DNA from: Frankiaceae bacterium
Lineage (GTDB): Bacteria; Actinomycetota; Actinomycetes; BP-191
DNA: 64,000 bases
Direction of reading: 5' to 3'
NCBI GenBank assembly: GCA_035556555.1
Contig: DATMES010000001.1
Span: 1-64,000 of the forward strand
This document shows positions 17,406-26,325 of the stretch, piece after piece (position 1 is the first letter of the stretch; every line of letters starts with the position of its first letter). The position numbers and the translations under genes were made by a program. The notes below the pieces were generated by a model, which saw only the letters and a program-made list of their open reading frames with translations, was not told where the DNA came from and did not search any database.

Positions 17406-18424
17406 GCCTCCAGCCTCGCCTCGAACAGGCTCCGGACGCCAGGAGAAGAGCGCAGCAGATCCAGCGCCAGGTCCGCGTGGCCAGGGACGAATCCGTTGCC
17501 GACGAGCATCGTGACGTCGGCCGCCAGGCCCTCGGCGCCGAGGGCAGCGGCCGTGAACGACGTCGCCATCGAGAAGAAGACAACGGTGCCCCCGTCGGCC
17601 GTGGCGAGGATCGCTCCGCCCTCGCACCCGGGGACATCTACGCAGACGACTGTGACAGTTTTCTGTCCACAGACCGCGGCGGCGAGGGCGACCGGATCGC
17701 GCGCGTCCGCGACGACGACCTCGTCGGCAAGACCCGCGGCCCGGAGCGCGGCGGCTTCGGCAGCAGACGGGACGACGCCGACGATCGACGACGCCCCCGC
17801 CGCGCGCGCGGCCGCGCAGGAGAGCGAGCCGGACTTCCCCGCCGCGCCGATGACGCAGACGGACGGCGCGGAATACGCGGAGCAGACCCGCGACACCAGC
17901 GCCGGCGCGCCGCAGACGTCGAGCACCGCGAGCGCCAATGGTGCGGGCAGATCCGACGGCAGCACGGCCGCGATCGACCGCGCGAAGAGGATCGCCGTCC
18001 CTGAGCACGGCACCTGCTCCGACTCCCCCGACCACGACGCGAGCCCGTCGGTGATCCGCAACGGCGTCAGCGTCAACGACACCAGCGTCGCCACGCGGTC
18101 CCCCACGGCCAGCCCCAGGGGCGACGTAGCGCCGACCTCCGACACGACGCCCACGAGCATCCCGCCGGACCCCGTGACGGGGTTGTGCATCTTGCCGCGC
18201 CGCTCGACGATCCCGAGCACCTCGGCCCGGACGGCGTCGCCGGAACCGTCGTGCGCCACGACGAGCTGGCGGAACGACGCGGCGTCGAGGTTGAGCCGCT
18301 CGACGTCGATCCGCACCTCGGAAGGCCACAGCACGGGCGACGCGTCGAGCACGTCCGCGGCCTGCGGCAGGAAACCGGAAGGAGAGACGACGCGGTGCAG
18401 GCCGATCGGCGACTCGTCCACCAT
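17402..18424 (-). CDS. kdd: L-erythro-3,5-diaminohexanoate dehydrogenase
   Basis: A 340-residue oxidoreductase of the zinc-less MDR-like type that converts 3,5-diaminohexanoate to 5-amino-3-oxohexanoate with NAD(P)+. It opens MVDESPIGLHRVVSP, has GKMHNPVTGSGGMLVG and a Rossmann segment VCVIGAAGKSGSLSCAAAR. Length and motifs fit known Kdd (about 346). It heads the minus-strand unit kdd-amidohydrolase-kamD-kamE-kal; ribosome site GGGGAGGGG precedes the ATG. The divergent promoter region with kamA is described separately. Confidence 0.9.
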   Translation of the reverse strand: MVDESPIGLHRVVSPSGFLPQAADVLDASPVLWPSEVRIDVERLNLDAASFRQLVVAHDGSGDAVRAEVLGIVERRGKMHNPVTGSGGMLVGVVSEVGATSPLGLAVGDRVATLVSLTLTPLRITDGLASWSGESEQVPCSGTAILFARSIAAVLPSDLPAPLALAVLDVCGAPALVSRVCSAYSAPSVCVIGAAGKSGSLSCAAARAAGASSIVGVVPSAAEAAALRAAGLADEVVVADARDPVALAAAVCGQKTVTVVCVDVPGCEGGAILATADGGTVVFFSMATSFTAAALGAEGLAADVTMLVGNGFVPGHADLALDLLRSSPGVRSLFEARLEA

Positions 18425-18525
18425 CACGCACCCCTCCCCGGAAAGATTGCGGTCTATCGTTGCTCTGCCCGCATGATCTACGTATCGTTGGCGTTCACAC
18501 AAGCGGGACACGGGAGGCACGCGAC
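18425..18525. promoter_or_regulatory. Divergent kdd / kamA control region
   Basis: 101 bases between the two starts. On the plus strand TTGCTC (18460-18465) and TATCGT (18483-18488) are spaced 17 bases, a plausible promoter for kamA. The octamer TATCGTTG occurs twice, at 18455-18462 and 18483-18490, 28 bases apart, possibly an operator pair on one face of the helix. Regulator unknown. Confidence 0.4.
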
Positions 18526-19932
18526 ATGGCGGAGGGTCTCGCGCAGCCGTTCGCGTACCCGCAGGCGCGGGAGTTCCGCGAGCCCGACTGGACGCGCCTC
18601 CCCGGGTTCAAGGACGTCACGAGGGACGAGTGGGAGTCGGCCCAGTGGCAGCGCTCCCACTGCGTCAAGAACCTCGCCCAGCTGAAGAACGCGTTCGGCG
18701 GCCTGATCGGCGACGACCTCCTCGCCGACATCGAACGCGACCAGGCCGAGCGCGCGACGATGTCGATCCTCGTGCCGCCGCAGATGCTCAACACGATGGA
18801 CGAGACCGACCTGTACGCGGACCCCGTACGCCGCTACATGCTGCCGGCGTTCAGCGAGCGCGACCCCGAGTGGCCGTCGCACCCGCGGGCGATGCGCGAC
18901 TCGCTGCACGAGCACGAGATGTGGGCGGTCGAGGGGCTGACGCACCGCTACCCCACCAAGGTCCTCGCGGAGATGCTGCCGACCTGCCCGCAGTACTGCG
19001 GCCACTGCACCCGCATGGACCTCGTCGGCAACTCCGTGCCGCAGGTCGCGAAGCTGAGGTTCGAGGCCAAGCCGGCCGACCGGCATCGCGCGATGCTCGA
19101 CTACCTGCGCGCCAACCCCGGCGTACGCGACGTCGTCGTGTCGGGCGGCGACGTCGCCAACCTGCCGTTCCACCAGCTCGAGACGTTCGTCGCCGAGCTG
19201 ATCGAGATCCCCAACGTGCGCGACGTACGGCTGGCGTCGAAGGGCCTCATGGGCCTGCCCCAGCACTGGCTCCAGGACGACGTCGTCTCGGGCATGGAAC
19301 GCCTGGCGCGCAAGGCGTTCGAGCACGACGTCGACCTCGCGCTGCACACCCACGTCAACCACGCGAACTCGGTGACGCCCCTCGTCGCGAAGGCGTCCAA
19401 ACGACTGCTCGAGGCCGGCGTCCGCGACGTCCGCAACCAGGGCGTGCTGCTGCGCGGCGTCAACGCCACCCCCGAGGCGCTGCTCGACCTCTGCTTCACG
19501 TTGCTCGACCACGCCAAGGTGATGCCGTACTACTTCTACATGTGCGACCTCATCCCGGGGTCGGAGCACTGGCGCGTCTCGGTGGCGCAGGCGCAGGAGC
19601 TGCAGCACGCGGTCATGGGCTACCTGCCGGGCTTCGCGACACCGCGCATCGTCTGCGACGTGCCGTACGTCGGGAAGCGCTGGGTGCACCAGGTCGCGGA
19701 GTACGACCGCGAGCGCGGCATCTCGTACTGGACCAAGAACTACCGCACCGGCATCGAGCGCGACGACGCCGACGCGCTGACCCGCCGCTACGAGTACTAC
19801 GACCCGATCGCGTCGCTCCCCGAGGCCGGCCAGGAGTGGTGGCGCGCACAGACGTCCGCCGCGATGACCGGGCTCGCGCAGCGCGCGGCCGCCGAATCGA
19901 GGGACGCGAGCGCCGCGCTGGCCGCACACTGA
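18526..19932 (+). CDS. kamA: Lysine 2,3-aminomutase (radical SAM)
   Basis: A 468-residue radical SAM, PLP-dependent enzyme converting L-lysine to L-beta-lysine, first step of the pathway. The [4Fe-4S] motif C-x3-C-x2-C is Cys154, Cys158 and Cys161 (TCPQYCGHCTR). Further conserved parts: VVSGGDVANLP, the HTHVNHANSVTP segment, NQGVLLRGVN and PYYFYMCDLIPGSEHWRV. Start ATG 18526 has CGGGAGG upstream; an in-frame ATG further upstream lies in the promoter region. It is about 40 residues longer than the clostridial enzyme. Confidence 0.93.
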   Translation: MAEGLAQPFAYPQAREFREPDWTRLPGFKDVTRDEWESAQWQRSHCVKNLAQLKNAFGGLIGDDLLADIERDQAERATMSILVPPQMLNTMDETDLYADPVRRYMLPAFSERDPEWPSHPRAMRDSLHEHEMWAVEGLTHRYPTKVLAEMLPTCPQYCGHCTRMDLVGNSVPQVAKLRFEAKPADRHRAMLDYLRANPGVRDVVVSGGDVANLPFHQLETFVAELIEIPNVRDVRLASKGLMGLPQHWLQDDVVSGMERLARKAFEHDVDLALHTHVNHANSVTPLVAKASKRLLEAGVRDVRNQGVLLRGVNATPEALLDLCFTLLDHAKVMPYYFYMCDLIPGSEHWRVSVAQAQELQHAVMGYLPGFATPRIVCDVPYVGKRWVHQVAEYDRERGISYWTKNYRTGIERDDADALTRRYEYYDPIASLPEAGQEWWRAQTSAAMTGLAQRAAAESRDASAALAAH

Positions 19933-19936
19933 GGGC

Positions 19937-20776
19937 ATGACCCGCGCCGCCGCCGCCCTCCTCGCCGCGGTGGCGCTGCTGCCCGCGTGCACCGACGGGC
20001 CGACCGCGTCGGTCGCCTCCACCCGGATCGTGCTCCAGGTGTCGTCCAGGGGTGGCGGCAGCGTTCCTGGGTCGTACGCCAGCCTGCCCGCCTGGACGCT
20101 GTACGACGACGGCCGCGTGATCTGGGAAGCACGGAGAGCCCCATCGACGGGCGTAGGACCGCTCCTCGACGACCTCCGCTCCGCGACCGTGTCGGCGGAG
20201 GACGTACGGCGCATCGCCGACGGCGCCCGCGAGGCGGGGGTCGACGGCGTCGCGCGCGACTACGGCGAGCTGCCCGTGTGGGACGCCGGCACGACCGTCT
20301 TCGTGCTGCACACCGACAGGGGCCGGGTGGCGAACGCCGTCTACGCGCTGGAGATGGCGCCCGAGACGGGCACCCCGGAGAACGACGCCAGGCGCACGCT
20401 GCACGAGCTGTTCCGCCATCTCCTCGACCTCGACGGCTGGCTCGGCGAGGGCACGCTGCGCGACGAGGAGCCGTACGAGCCGGAGGCGTTCGCCCTCTAC
20501 GCCCGCCGCATGGAGGGCGAGTACGAGCGCCGCTACCGCACCCCGTGGCGCGGGCCCGCGTTCGCCGCCGGCGAGGACACCCCGGCAGGCCTCTGCACAG
20601 TCCTCACCGGGGAGACGCTCGAGAAGGTGTGGCCCGACATCACGAAGGCGAACGTCCTCACGGTCTGGGTCACCGACGACGGCGACTGGTCGTTCCGGCC
20701 GCGCCAACTGCTCCCCGGCGAGAGCACGTGCGCCGACGGCACCGCGGTGGCGGAGGTGACGGCGCCGGCGCCATAG
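19937..20776 (+). CDS. Lipoprotein, paralogue of the 21080 gene
   Basis: A 279-residue predicted lipoprotein; the lipobox is LLPAC (Cys about residue 19). The mature part holds conserved blocks: ARDYGELPVWDAGTTVFVLHT, LYARRMEGEYERRYRTPWRG and CTVLTGETLEKVWPD. The same blocks recur in the lipoprotein at 21080, so the two arose by duplication. Function unknown; the set of two paired cysteines near the C-terminus (CTVLTG, STCAD) is shared. It follows kamA by 4 bases and may be cotranscribed without being functionally linked. Confidence 0.75.
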   Translation: MTRAAAALLAAVALLPACTDGPTASVASTRIVLQVSSRGGGSVPGSYASLPAWTLYDDGRVIWEARRAPSTGVGPLLDDLRSATVSAEDVRRIADGAREAGVDGVARDYGELPVWDAGTTVFVLHTDRGRVANAVYALEMAPETGTPENDARRTLHELFRHLLDLDGWLGEGTLRDEEPYEPEAFALYARRMEGEYERRYRTPWRGPAFAAGEDTPAGLCTVLTGETLEKVWPDITKANVLTVWVTDDGDWSFRPRQLLPGESTCADGTAVAEVTAPAP

Positions 20777-20803
20777 AGCACGCCGGCGCCGCGGGGACGT
20801 GAA

Positions 20804-20977
20804 TCAGCAGCTGGCCGAGCCCGTACAGCACGTGCACGTCATGAACATCCTGCTGACGTTGGCGCAGACGGCGGCGGGCTGGGTCTGGACGGTCAGCGCC
20901 GCGCCGACGACGTCCATCAGGTCGTCGGGCGTGAGCTCGACGAGCGTCTCGCGCTTGAGGCTGAGGTTGCGCTTCAT
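20804..20977 (-). CDS. Leader-type small peptide (RiPP precursor-like), Cys-rich
   Basis: A 57-residue peptide between two paralogous lipoprotein genes, on the opposite strand. The leader reads MKRNLSLKRETLVELTPDDL then MDVVGAA, the same pattern as the peptides at 25721-27077, 34823 and 62903. The core (from about residue 27) has five cysteines, including TCTCC, and ends GSASC. A ribosome site (AAGGAGA) lies 4 bases before the ATG. By family resemblance the leader is like class I lanthipeptide leaders; that any modification takes place is inference. No processing gene is adjacent. Confidence 0.75.
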   Translation of the reverse strand: MKRNLSLKRETLVELTPDDLMDVVGAALTVQTQPAAVCANVSRMFMTCTCCTGSASC

Positions 20978-21079
20978 GCGTCTCCTTGGTGCCGAGGGGT
21001 GGACGTCCACCGAATCACGCGGAACGCCGTACGTCACGGTGCCGGGAACGCCACGCCTCTCTGCCGCGTCCGAGGCGAC

Positions 21080-21931
21080 ATGAAGCGACTCGCCGCCGTT
21101 CTCGTCGCCCTGGCGCTCGCGGGCTGCGCCGAGCCGTCCTCGGTCGGCCAGGAGCCCACGCCGACGCCGACCCCCACGCCGGCGTACGCCGCCGACGACG
21201 CCGTCCTGCGCGTGGAGTACCGCGGCGGGCTGCTGCCCCGCGAGACCGTGCCCGACGGGCCGTACTGGGCGCTCTACGGCGACGGCCGCGTCGTCACGCG
21301 CGGCCCCGAGCCCGACATCCATCCCGGCCAGGCGATGCCGAACCTGCGGGTCGCGGCCGTGCCCGCCCCGACCGTCACGGAGCTCGTCGAGGCCGCGCGG
21401 GAGGCCGGCATCGACGGGGTGCGGCGCGACTACGGCGACCCGCCCGTCGCCGACGCGTCCACCACCGTCTTCGTGCTCCGCACCGAGGACGGCGTCGTCG
21501 AGACCGCCGTCTACGCGCTCGCGGAGCACGGCGACGAGGGCAACGAGGCGCGCAGGAAGCTGTACGACTTCCACCGCCGGCTCACGGCGGAGCGCGAGGA
21601 CGGCGGCTTCGGTGGCCGGAGCTCCGACGAGGTGTACGAGCCGGCCGCCGTGGCCGTCTTCGCGCGGCCGTACACCGAGCACGACGACGACGGCCTCGCG
21701 GTCGACCACAGGGAGCAGGAGCTGCGGTGGCGCGGCCCCGACCCCGCCACAGGCGAGGACACCAGGGCCGGCCGGTGCACAGTCGTCACCGGCGCCGCGC
21801 TGGCCACGGTGCTGCCCGACCTGCGCAGGGCGAACACCCTGACCCGCTGGCGCTACGACGGCAAGGACTGGGCGCTGGGCCTGCGCCCGCTGTTCCCGGA
21901 CGAGAGCACCTGCGCCGACGTGCTGGCCTGA
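21080..21931 (+). CDS. Lipoprotein, paralogue of the 19937 gene
   Basis: A 283-residue predicted lipoprotein with lipobox LALAGC (Cys about residue 16), followed by a Thr-Pro repeat linker (PTPTPTPTP). Blocks VRRDYGDPPVADASTTVFVLRT and CTVVTGAALATVLPDL align with the 19937 lipoprotein. The C-terminus ends with an STCAD motif as in the paralogue. Unknown function, anchored outside the membrane. Start ATG at 21080. Confidence 0.75.
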   Translation: MKRLAAVLVALALAGCAEPSSVGQEPTPTPTPTPAYAADDAVLRVEYRGGLLPRETVPDGPYWALYGDGRVVTRGPEPDIHPGQAMPNLRVAAVPAPTVTELVEAAREAGIDGVRRDYGDPPVADASTTVFVLRTEDGVVETAVYALAEHGDEGNEARRKLYDFHRRLTAEREDGGFGGRSSDEVYEPAAVAVFARPYTEHDDDGLAVDHREQELRWRGPDPATGEDTRAGRCTVVTGAALATVLPDLRRANTLTRWRYDGKDWALGLRPLFPDESTCADVLA

Positions 21932-21932
21932 G

Positions 21933-23498
21933 CTACCCCAGCGCGGAGACCGGCACGGCCACGGAGTTCCACGCCGCCTTGACGTTCGCGGTCGGGTAGC
22001 CGAGGTCGGTCGCCGCACGGATCGTCGCCTCGCGCGCGCCCACGTACGCCGTCTTCGACGTCATGTACGTCGTCAGCGCGCGGTACCAGATCTTCGCCGC
22101 GGCGAGGCGGCCGATGCCGGTGACGGCGGGCGCGCCCTTGCAGCCGGCCAGCCCGTCGCCGAGCGGCGAGCTGGTGCCCTCCGCGAGCAGGAAGAAGAAC
22201 CGGTTGGCGACACCCGACGAGTAGTGGACGTTGAGCCGGCCGAGGGTCTTCGACCAGCAGTCCGGCGAACGCCCGTCCAGCGACGGGTGGTACATGTACC
22301 GGAACCCGTCGCCGGTGTACGGCAGCAGGATCTCCTCGCCGATGCCGTAGTCGCCGGGGTCGCCGGAGCTGGCCGCGTAGAACTCGACCATCGAGCCGAA
22401 GATGTCGCTCGTCGCCTCGTTGAGGCCGCCGCTCTCGCCGCGGTACTGCAGCCGCGCCGTCCGGCTCGTGATGCCGTGCGTCATCTCGTGCCCGGCGATG
22501 TCGAGCGAGACGAGCGGCAGGTCGGTCGAGCCGTCACCGTCGCCGAACGTCATGCAGAAGCAGGTGTCGCTCCAGAACGCGTTGTCGTAGTTGGTGCCGT
22601 AGTGGACGCGGGAGTACGTGCCCTTGCCGTCGTTGGCGATGCCGAGGCGGCTGTGGGTCGTCGCGAAGTAGTCCCACGTCTTCGCGACGCCGTAGTGCGC
22701 GTCGACCGCGGCGGTCTCGCGCGCGGCGCCGGTGAGGCCGTGCGTGCCGGTGCCCCACGAGTTGTCCGGCCCGGTGAACAGCGTGCCGATGCCGCTCGTG
22801 CCGCCCTTGAGGTCGGTCGTGTAGCCGCCGCCGCGCGTCGGGTCGCGCAGCTCGTACGTCGCGCCGTTGAGGTTGGTCTGCACCGTCACGGTGCCGACGT
22901 AGAGCGAGGCGCCCTGGCCGTCGACCGTCTCGATGCCGTCCCACGAGTCGAGCACGGAGCCGTCGGCCGCGGACACGACGACGTGCAGCTCGCTCGGGTC
23001 GCCCGCGGCGGTCGTCCCCTCGACGACGGTCTCCCAGGCCAGCGCCGGCGAGGCGCCGAACGCGTGCACGACGAGCCGCGGCGACGAACGCCGCACCGAC
23101 CCGCGCAGCGACGCCGCTCCGATCGCGGCGGCGTCGGCCGCGGACACCCTGGCAGCGGTCGAGAGCCGCAACGCCTTCGCGAGGCCGCCGGACGTGCCGC
23201 GCAGCGCGCCGTTACGGCGGCCGTGCACGACGACGTCGCCGCCGAGCACCTCGAGGCCGCGGTAGAAGCGGTCGAAGCGCACGTGCTCGGTGCCGTCGGC
23301 GTCGAGGACGACGTCGCGGGCGCGGAACGCGTGGTCGGTGCCGGGGTTCGCGGCGCGCAGGTGGCCGAGCGCGCGCGCGACGGCGGCGGACCTGGCGTCG
23401 GCCGCGCGCGGGGCCGGCGCGGCACCCGCCGTCGAGCCTGTCGTGAGGGTCGCGGCCACGGCGGCCAGCGCCACGCAGATCGTCATGCGGCGGTTCAT
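21933..23498 (-). CDS. Secreted M4 (thermolysin-type) metallopeptidase
   Basis: A 521-residue secreted zinc protease. Signal peptide residues 1-26, an FTP/propeptide region (about 35-195), then the catalytic domain. Zinc ligands: HEMTH at 337-341 and Glu361 in GGLNEATSDIFG; the transition-state His lies in NVHYSSGVANR. All catalytic residues are present, so it should be active after propeptide removal. The length matches the bacillolysin/griselysin family without an extra C-terminal domain. It is transcribed alone. Confidence 0.93.
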   Translation of the reverse strand: MNRRMTICVALAAVAATLTTGSTAGAAPAPRAADARSAAVARALGHLRAANPGTDHAFRARDVVLDADGTEHVRFDRFYRGLEVLGGDVVVHGRRNGALRGTSGGLAKALRLSTAARVSAADAAAIGAASLRGSVRRSSPRLVVHAFGASPALAWETVVEGTTAAGDPSELHVVVSAADGSVLDSWDGIETVDGQGASLYVGTVTVQTNLNGATYELRDPTRGGGYTTDLKGGTSGIGTLFTGPDNSWGTGTHGLTGAARETAAVDAHYGVAKTWDYFATTHSRLGIANDGKGTYSRVHYGTNYDNAFWSDTCFCMTFGDGDGSTDLPLVSLDIAGHEMTHGITSRTARLQYRGESGGLNEATSDIFGSMVEFYAASSGDPGDYGIGEEILLPYTGDGFRYMYHPSLDGRSPDCWSKTLGRLNVHYSSGVANRFFFLLAEGTSSPLGDGLAGCKGAPAVTGIGRLAAAKIWYRALTTYMTSKTAYVGAREATIRAATDLGYPTANVKAAWNSVAVPVSALG

Positions 23499-23751
23499 CG
23501 GGCGCGCCTCTCGTCGTACGGCCGAGCCGCCCCCGTACGGCCTCTCCCGGCGACGGTACGCGCGCCGTCCCCGCCCGTCAGCGGATCCGGCAACTTGTCC
23601 CGGCCCGGCCCGAAATGCCCCCGGTCACGTCCGGCTGGGGACCGACTACTCGCCGTCACCTGGGACGTTCGTCCTGGGCGCCCTGGGCACATGGAGGCAT
23701 TTGTGTCCGTGACGCTAGGTAATCGATCCTTCACGTCCGAGAGTTATCCAC

Positions 23752-25719
23752 ATGGGACACCTCGGCGACCTCTCCTCCGCACGACCGGCGGCCCGCCGGC
23801 AGCTCGGCCCGCTCCACCGCCGCCTCCACGCACTCGTCGCCGCCCTCCCTACCGGCAGGCCCCTCACCGACGACCGCTGGGAGCCCCGGCACCGCGGCAT
23901 CGCGATCCTGCTGTGGGCGCACGTACCCGCGCTGTTCGTCATGGCGCTCATCACCGGCCGCGGCCTGTCGCACGCCGTCATCGACGTCGGCCCGATCGCG
24001 CTCTGCGGCCTGGTGGCCGTACGTCCCGGCGGGCGGTACGTCCGCTCCGGCGCCGCCACTCTCGGCCTCGTCGTGTCCTCCGCGGTCCTCGTGCACCTGT
24101 CCGGCGGCAACGTCGAGATGCACTTCCACTTCTTCGTCATCGTCGGCGTCATCACGCTCTACCAGGACTGGGTGCCGTTCGGCCTGGCGCTGCTGTTCGT
24201 CGTCACGCACCACGGCCTCGTCGGGATCCTCGCGCCGGACGCCGTCTACAACCACGACGCCGCGCAGCGGAACCCGTGGCTCTGGGCCGCGATCCACGGC
24301 GGGTTCGTCCTCGCCGCGAGCGTGGCGCACATCCTCGCGTGGCGGCTCAACGAGGACCAGGCGTTCCTCGACGAGCTGACCCGCCTGCCCAACCGCGCGC
24401 TGCTCGGGGAGCGCGTCCGCCTCGCCCTCGGCCGCCGTGCCAGGGACGGCCGCGACGTGACCGTGCTGTTCGTCGACCTCGACGGCTTCAAGGCCGTCAA
24501 CGACACCATGGGCCACGGCGCCGGCGACAAGCTGCTCGTCGAGGTCGGCAACCGCATCAGCGGCATCGTCCGCCAGAGCGACACCGCCGCGCGGCTCGGC
24601 GGCGACGAGTTCGCCGTCCTGCTCGACGGCTCCGACACGAACGCCGCGACCTGCGTCGCCAACCGCATCCTCGCCGCGCTCGCCACGCCCATCGGCACCG
24701 GCGGCCACCACGAGACGGTCATCGGCGCGAGCATCGGCGTCGTCGCGGTGACGCACGAGACCACTGTCGACCAGGTGCTGCGCAACGCCGACCTCGCGAT
24801 GTACATGGCGAAGGCCGCCGGTCGCGGCCGCGTCGAGGTGTTCCAGGACGCGATGTTCGACGAGGCCATCGAGCGCGCCGAGCTCGAACGCGACCTGCGC
24901 GACGCCATCGCGAACGGCGGCATCAGCGTCAGCTACCAGCCCTGCGTCGACCTCGCCGACGGCACCGTGAACGGCGTCGAGGCGCTCGTCCGCTGGACCC
25001 ACCCCGAGCGGGGCAACGTGTCCCCCGGCGTGTTCATCCCGATCGCCGAGTCCACCGGCCTGATCCTCGAGCTCGGCCGGTACGTCCTGCGCACGGCCTG
25101 CCGCGACGCCGTACGGCTGCGTGCCTCCGACCCCCACCTCACCGTCGCGGTCAACGTCTCCGCCCGCCAGCTCTCCAGCCCGGGCTTCGCTGCCGACGTG
25201 GCGGCGGCCCTGTGCGACAGCGGGCTGCCCGGCGCGGCGCTCGTACTGGAGATCACCGAGTCGATGCTCGTCGGCGACGTCGAGCTGTCCGCGGCGCGGC
25301 TCACCGACCTCAAGCTGCTCGGCATCCGGCTCGCGATCGACGACTTCGGCACCGGGTACTCGTCGCTGTCGTACCTGCGGCACTTCCCGATCGACATCCT
25401 CAAGATCGACCGGTCGTTCGTGGAGCAGCTGCCCGGCGACGGCGCGGCGCTGGCGCGCAGCATCGTCCGCCTCGGCCAGTCGCTCAAGCTCGAGGTCGTG
25501 GCCGAGGGCGTGGAGGACGAGCAGCAGCGCGACGAGCTGCGCCGGCTCGGCTGCTTGCAGGCGCAGGGCTTCCTGTTCGCCGAGGCACGGCCCGTGGCCG
25601 CCGTCGAGACGCTGCTACGGCGTTCGCAGTCGCGTCCCGAGTGGTGGCACGGGCCGTTCTCGGTGATTCCCGACCAGCGCGCCGCCTCGGAGTCCGAGAC
25701 GCGGAGCGCCGTCCAGTAG
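23752..25719 (+). CDS. Membrane diguanylate cyclase / phosphodiesterase (GGDEF-EAL)
   Basis: A 655-residue cyclic-di-GMP enzyme. The N-terminal part (about 45-197) has six membrane segments and a His-rich sensor-like motif (GGNVEMHFHFF, 118-128; THHG, 152-155). The GGDEF domain has the intact motif at 283-287 and an RxxD inhibitory site (RQSD, 274-277). The EAL domain begins GVEALVRW and keeps ITESMLV and IDDFGTGYSSLSYLR. Both activities look possible. The membrane part could bind a metal or oxygen-related ligand, by analogy with His-rich sensors. Ends one base before the convergent peptide gene. Confidence 0.92.
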   Translation: MGHLGDLSSARPAARRQLGPLHRRLHALVAALPTGRPLTDDRWEPRHRGIAILLWAHVPALFVMALITGRGLSHAVIDVGPIALCGLVAVRPGGRYVRSGAATLGLVVSSAVLVHLSGGNVEMHFHFFVIVGVITLYQDWVPFGLALLFVVTHHGLVGILAPDAVYNHDAAQRNPWLWAAIHGGFVLAASVAHILAWRLNEDQAFLDELTRLPNRALLGERVRLALGRRARDGRDVTVLFVDLDGFKAVNDTMGHGAGDKLLVEVGNRISGIVRQSDTAARLGGDEFAVLLDGSDTNAATCVANRILAALATPIGTGGHHETVIGASIGVVAVTHETTVDQVLRNADLAMYMAKAAGRGRVEVFQDAMFDEAIERAELERDLRDAIANGGISVSYQPCVDLADGTVNGVEALVRWTHPERGNVSPGVFIPIAESTGLILELGRYVLRTACRDAVRLRASDPHLTVAVNVSARQLSSPGFAADVAAALCDSGLPGAALVLEITESMLVGDVELSAARLTDLKLLGIRLAIDDFGTGYSSLSYLRHFPIDILKIDRSFVEQLPGDGAALARSIVRLGQSLKLEVVAEGVEDEQQRDELRRLGCLQAQGFLFAEARPVAAVETLLRRSQSRPEWWHGPFSVIPDQRAASESETRSAVQ

Positions 25720-25720
25720 G

Positions 25721-25903
25721 TCAGTCCGTGCAGCCCTGGCGGGTGATGCAGTCGAAGCAGGTGTGCTGAGCGCAGCTCGGCACACGGCTGACGCACTCCG
25801 CGAGGGGCTGCGTCGGGGGCGCGGCCGCGCCGACGACGACGGTGAGCTCGTCGGTCGCCAGCTCGGCGAGGGTCTCGCGCCGGAGGTCGAGGCGCTTGGT
25901 CAT
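25721..25903 (-). CDS. Leader-type small peptide 1 of tandem array
   Basis: 60 residues; last of seven tandem minus-strand peptides. Leader MTKRLDLRRETLAELATDEL then TVVVGAA. Core cysteines at 37, 44, 49, 52 and 58. Unlike the other six it lacks the T/S-C-P motif, so it is the most divergent core. Ribosome site AAGGAG lies upstream. Precursor-like by leader conservation; modification unknown. Confidence 0.78.
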   Translation of the reverse strand: MTKRLDLRRETLAELATDELTVVVGAAAPPTQPLAECVSRVPSCAQHTCFDCITRQGCTD

Positions 25904-25916
25904 CGGGGCTCCTTGG

Positions 25917-26108
25917 TCAGCAGACGCCGGTCTCGCAACCGCTGTGCGTCATGACGCAGCCGAGCAGGTCGCTCATGTCGCAACGGAGGATCGGGCAGCT
26001 GGCGCCCGCCGCACAGGTGGGCCCGCTGAGACCGCCGACCGCGAGGCGCAGGTCGTCGGTCGTCAGCTCGGCAAGGCTCTCGCGGCGCAGGGTGAGGCGC
26101 TTCGTCAT
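25917..26108 (-). CDS. Leader-type small peptide 2 of tandem array
   Basis: 63 residues. Leader MTKRLTLRRESLAELTTDDL then RLAVGG (double-Gly end). Core has six cysteines (32, 38, 43, 51, 58, 63), including the family motif S-C-P-I-L-R-C and a C-terminal Cys. The start is an ATG at 26108, not the longer frame. It sits 13 bases ahead of peptide 1. Confidence 0.78.
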   Translation of the reverse strand: MTKRLTLRRESLAELTTDDLRLAVGGLSGPTCAAGASCPILRCDMSDLLGCVMTHSGCETGVC

Positions 26109-26128
26109 CGGGATGGGGTGCCTTTCGG

Positions 26129-26323
26129 TCAGCAGTTGTTGGTGGCGCAGCCGTCGGCGGTCGGGAGGCAGCCGAGGATGTCGCTGAGGTCGGAGTCGGC
26201 GCAGCGCGCGATCGGGCACGTCATGCCGACCCTGGTCATGTCGTACGCGCCGCCGACGACGGCGACGAGGTCGGCGGACGTGAGCTCGGAGAGCGTCTCT
26301 CGCTTGAGGCTGAGGGTGCGCAT
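26129..26323 (-). CDS. Leader-type small peptide 3 of tandem array
   Basis: 64 residues. Leader MRTLSLKRETLSELTSADL then VAVVGG. Core cysteines 36, 41, 52, 59 and 64, with T-C-P-I-A-R-C and the ending TNNC. An ATG one codon upstream (26326) overlaps the stop of peptide 4 by one base (TGATG), so translation is coupled. Start choice between the two ATGs is open. Confidence 0.78.
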   Translation of the reverse strand: MRTLSLKRETLSELTSADLVAVVGGAYDMTRVGMTCPIARCADSDLSDILGCLPTADGCATNNC

Positions 26324-26325
26324 CA

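Noticed and set aside
18460-18525. Upstream start for kamA
   Set aside because: The extension covers the divergent promoter and has no ribosome site; the ATG at 18526 has CGGGAGG.
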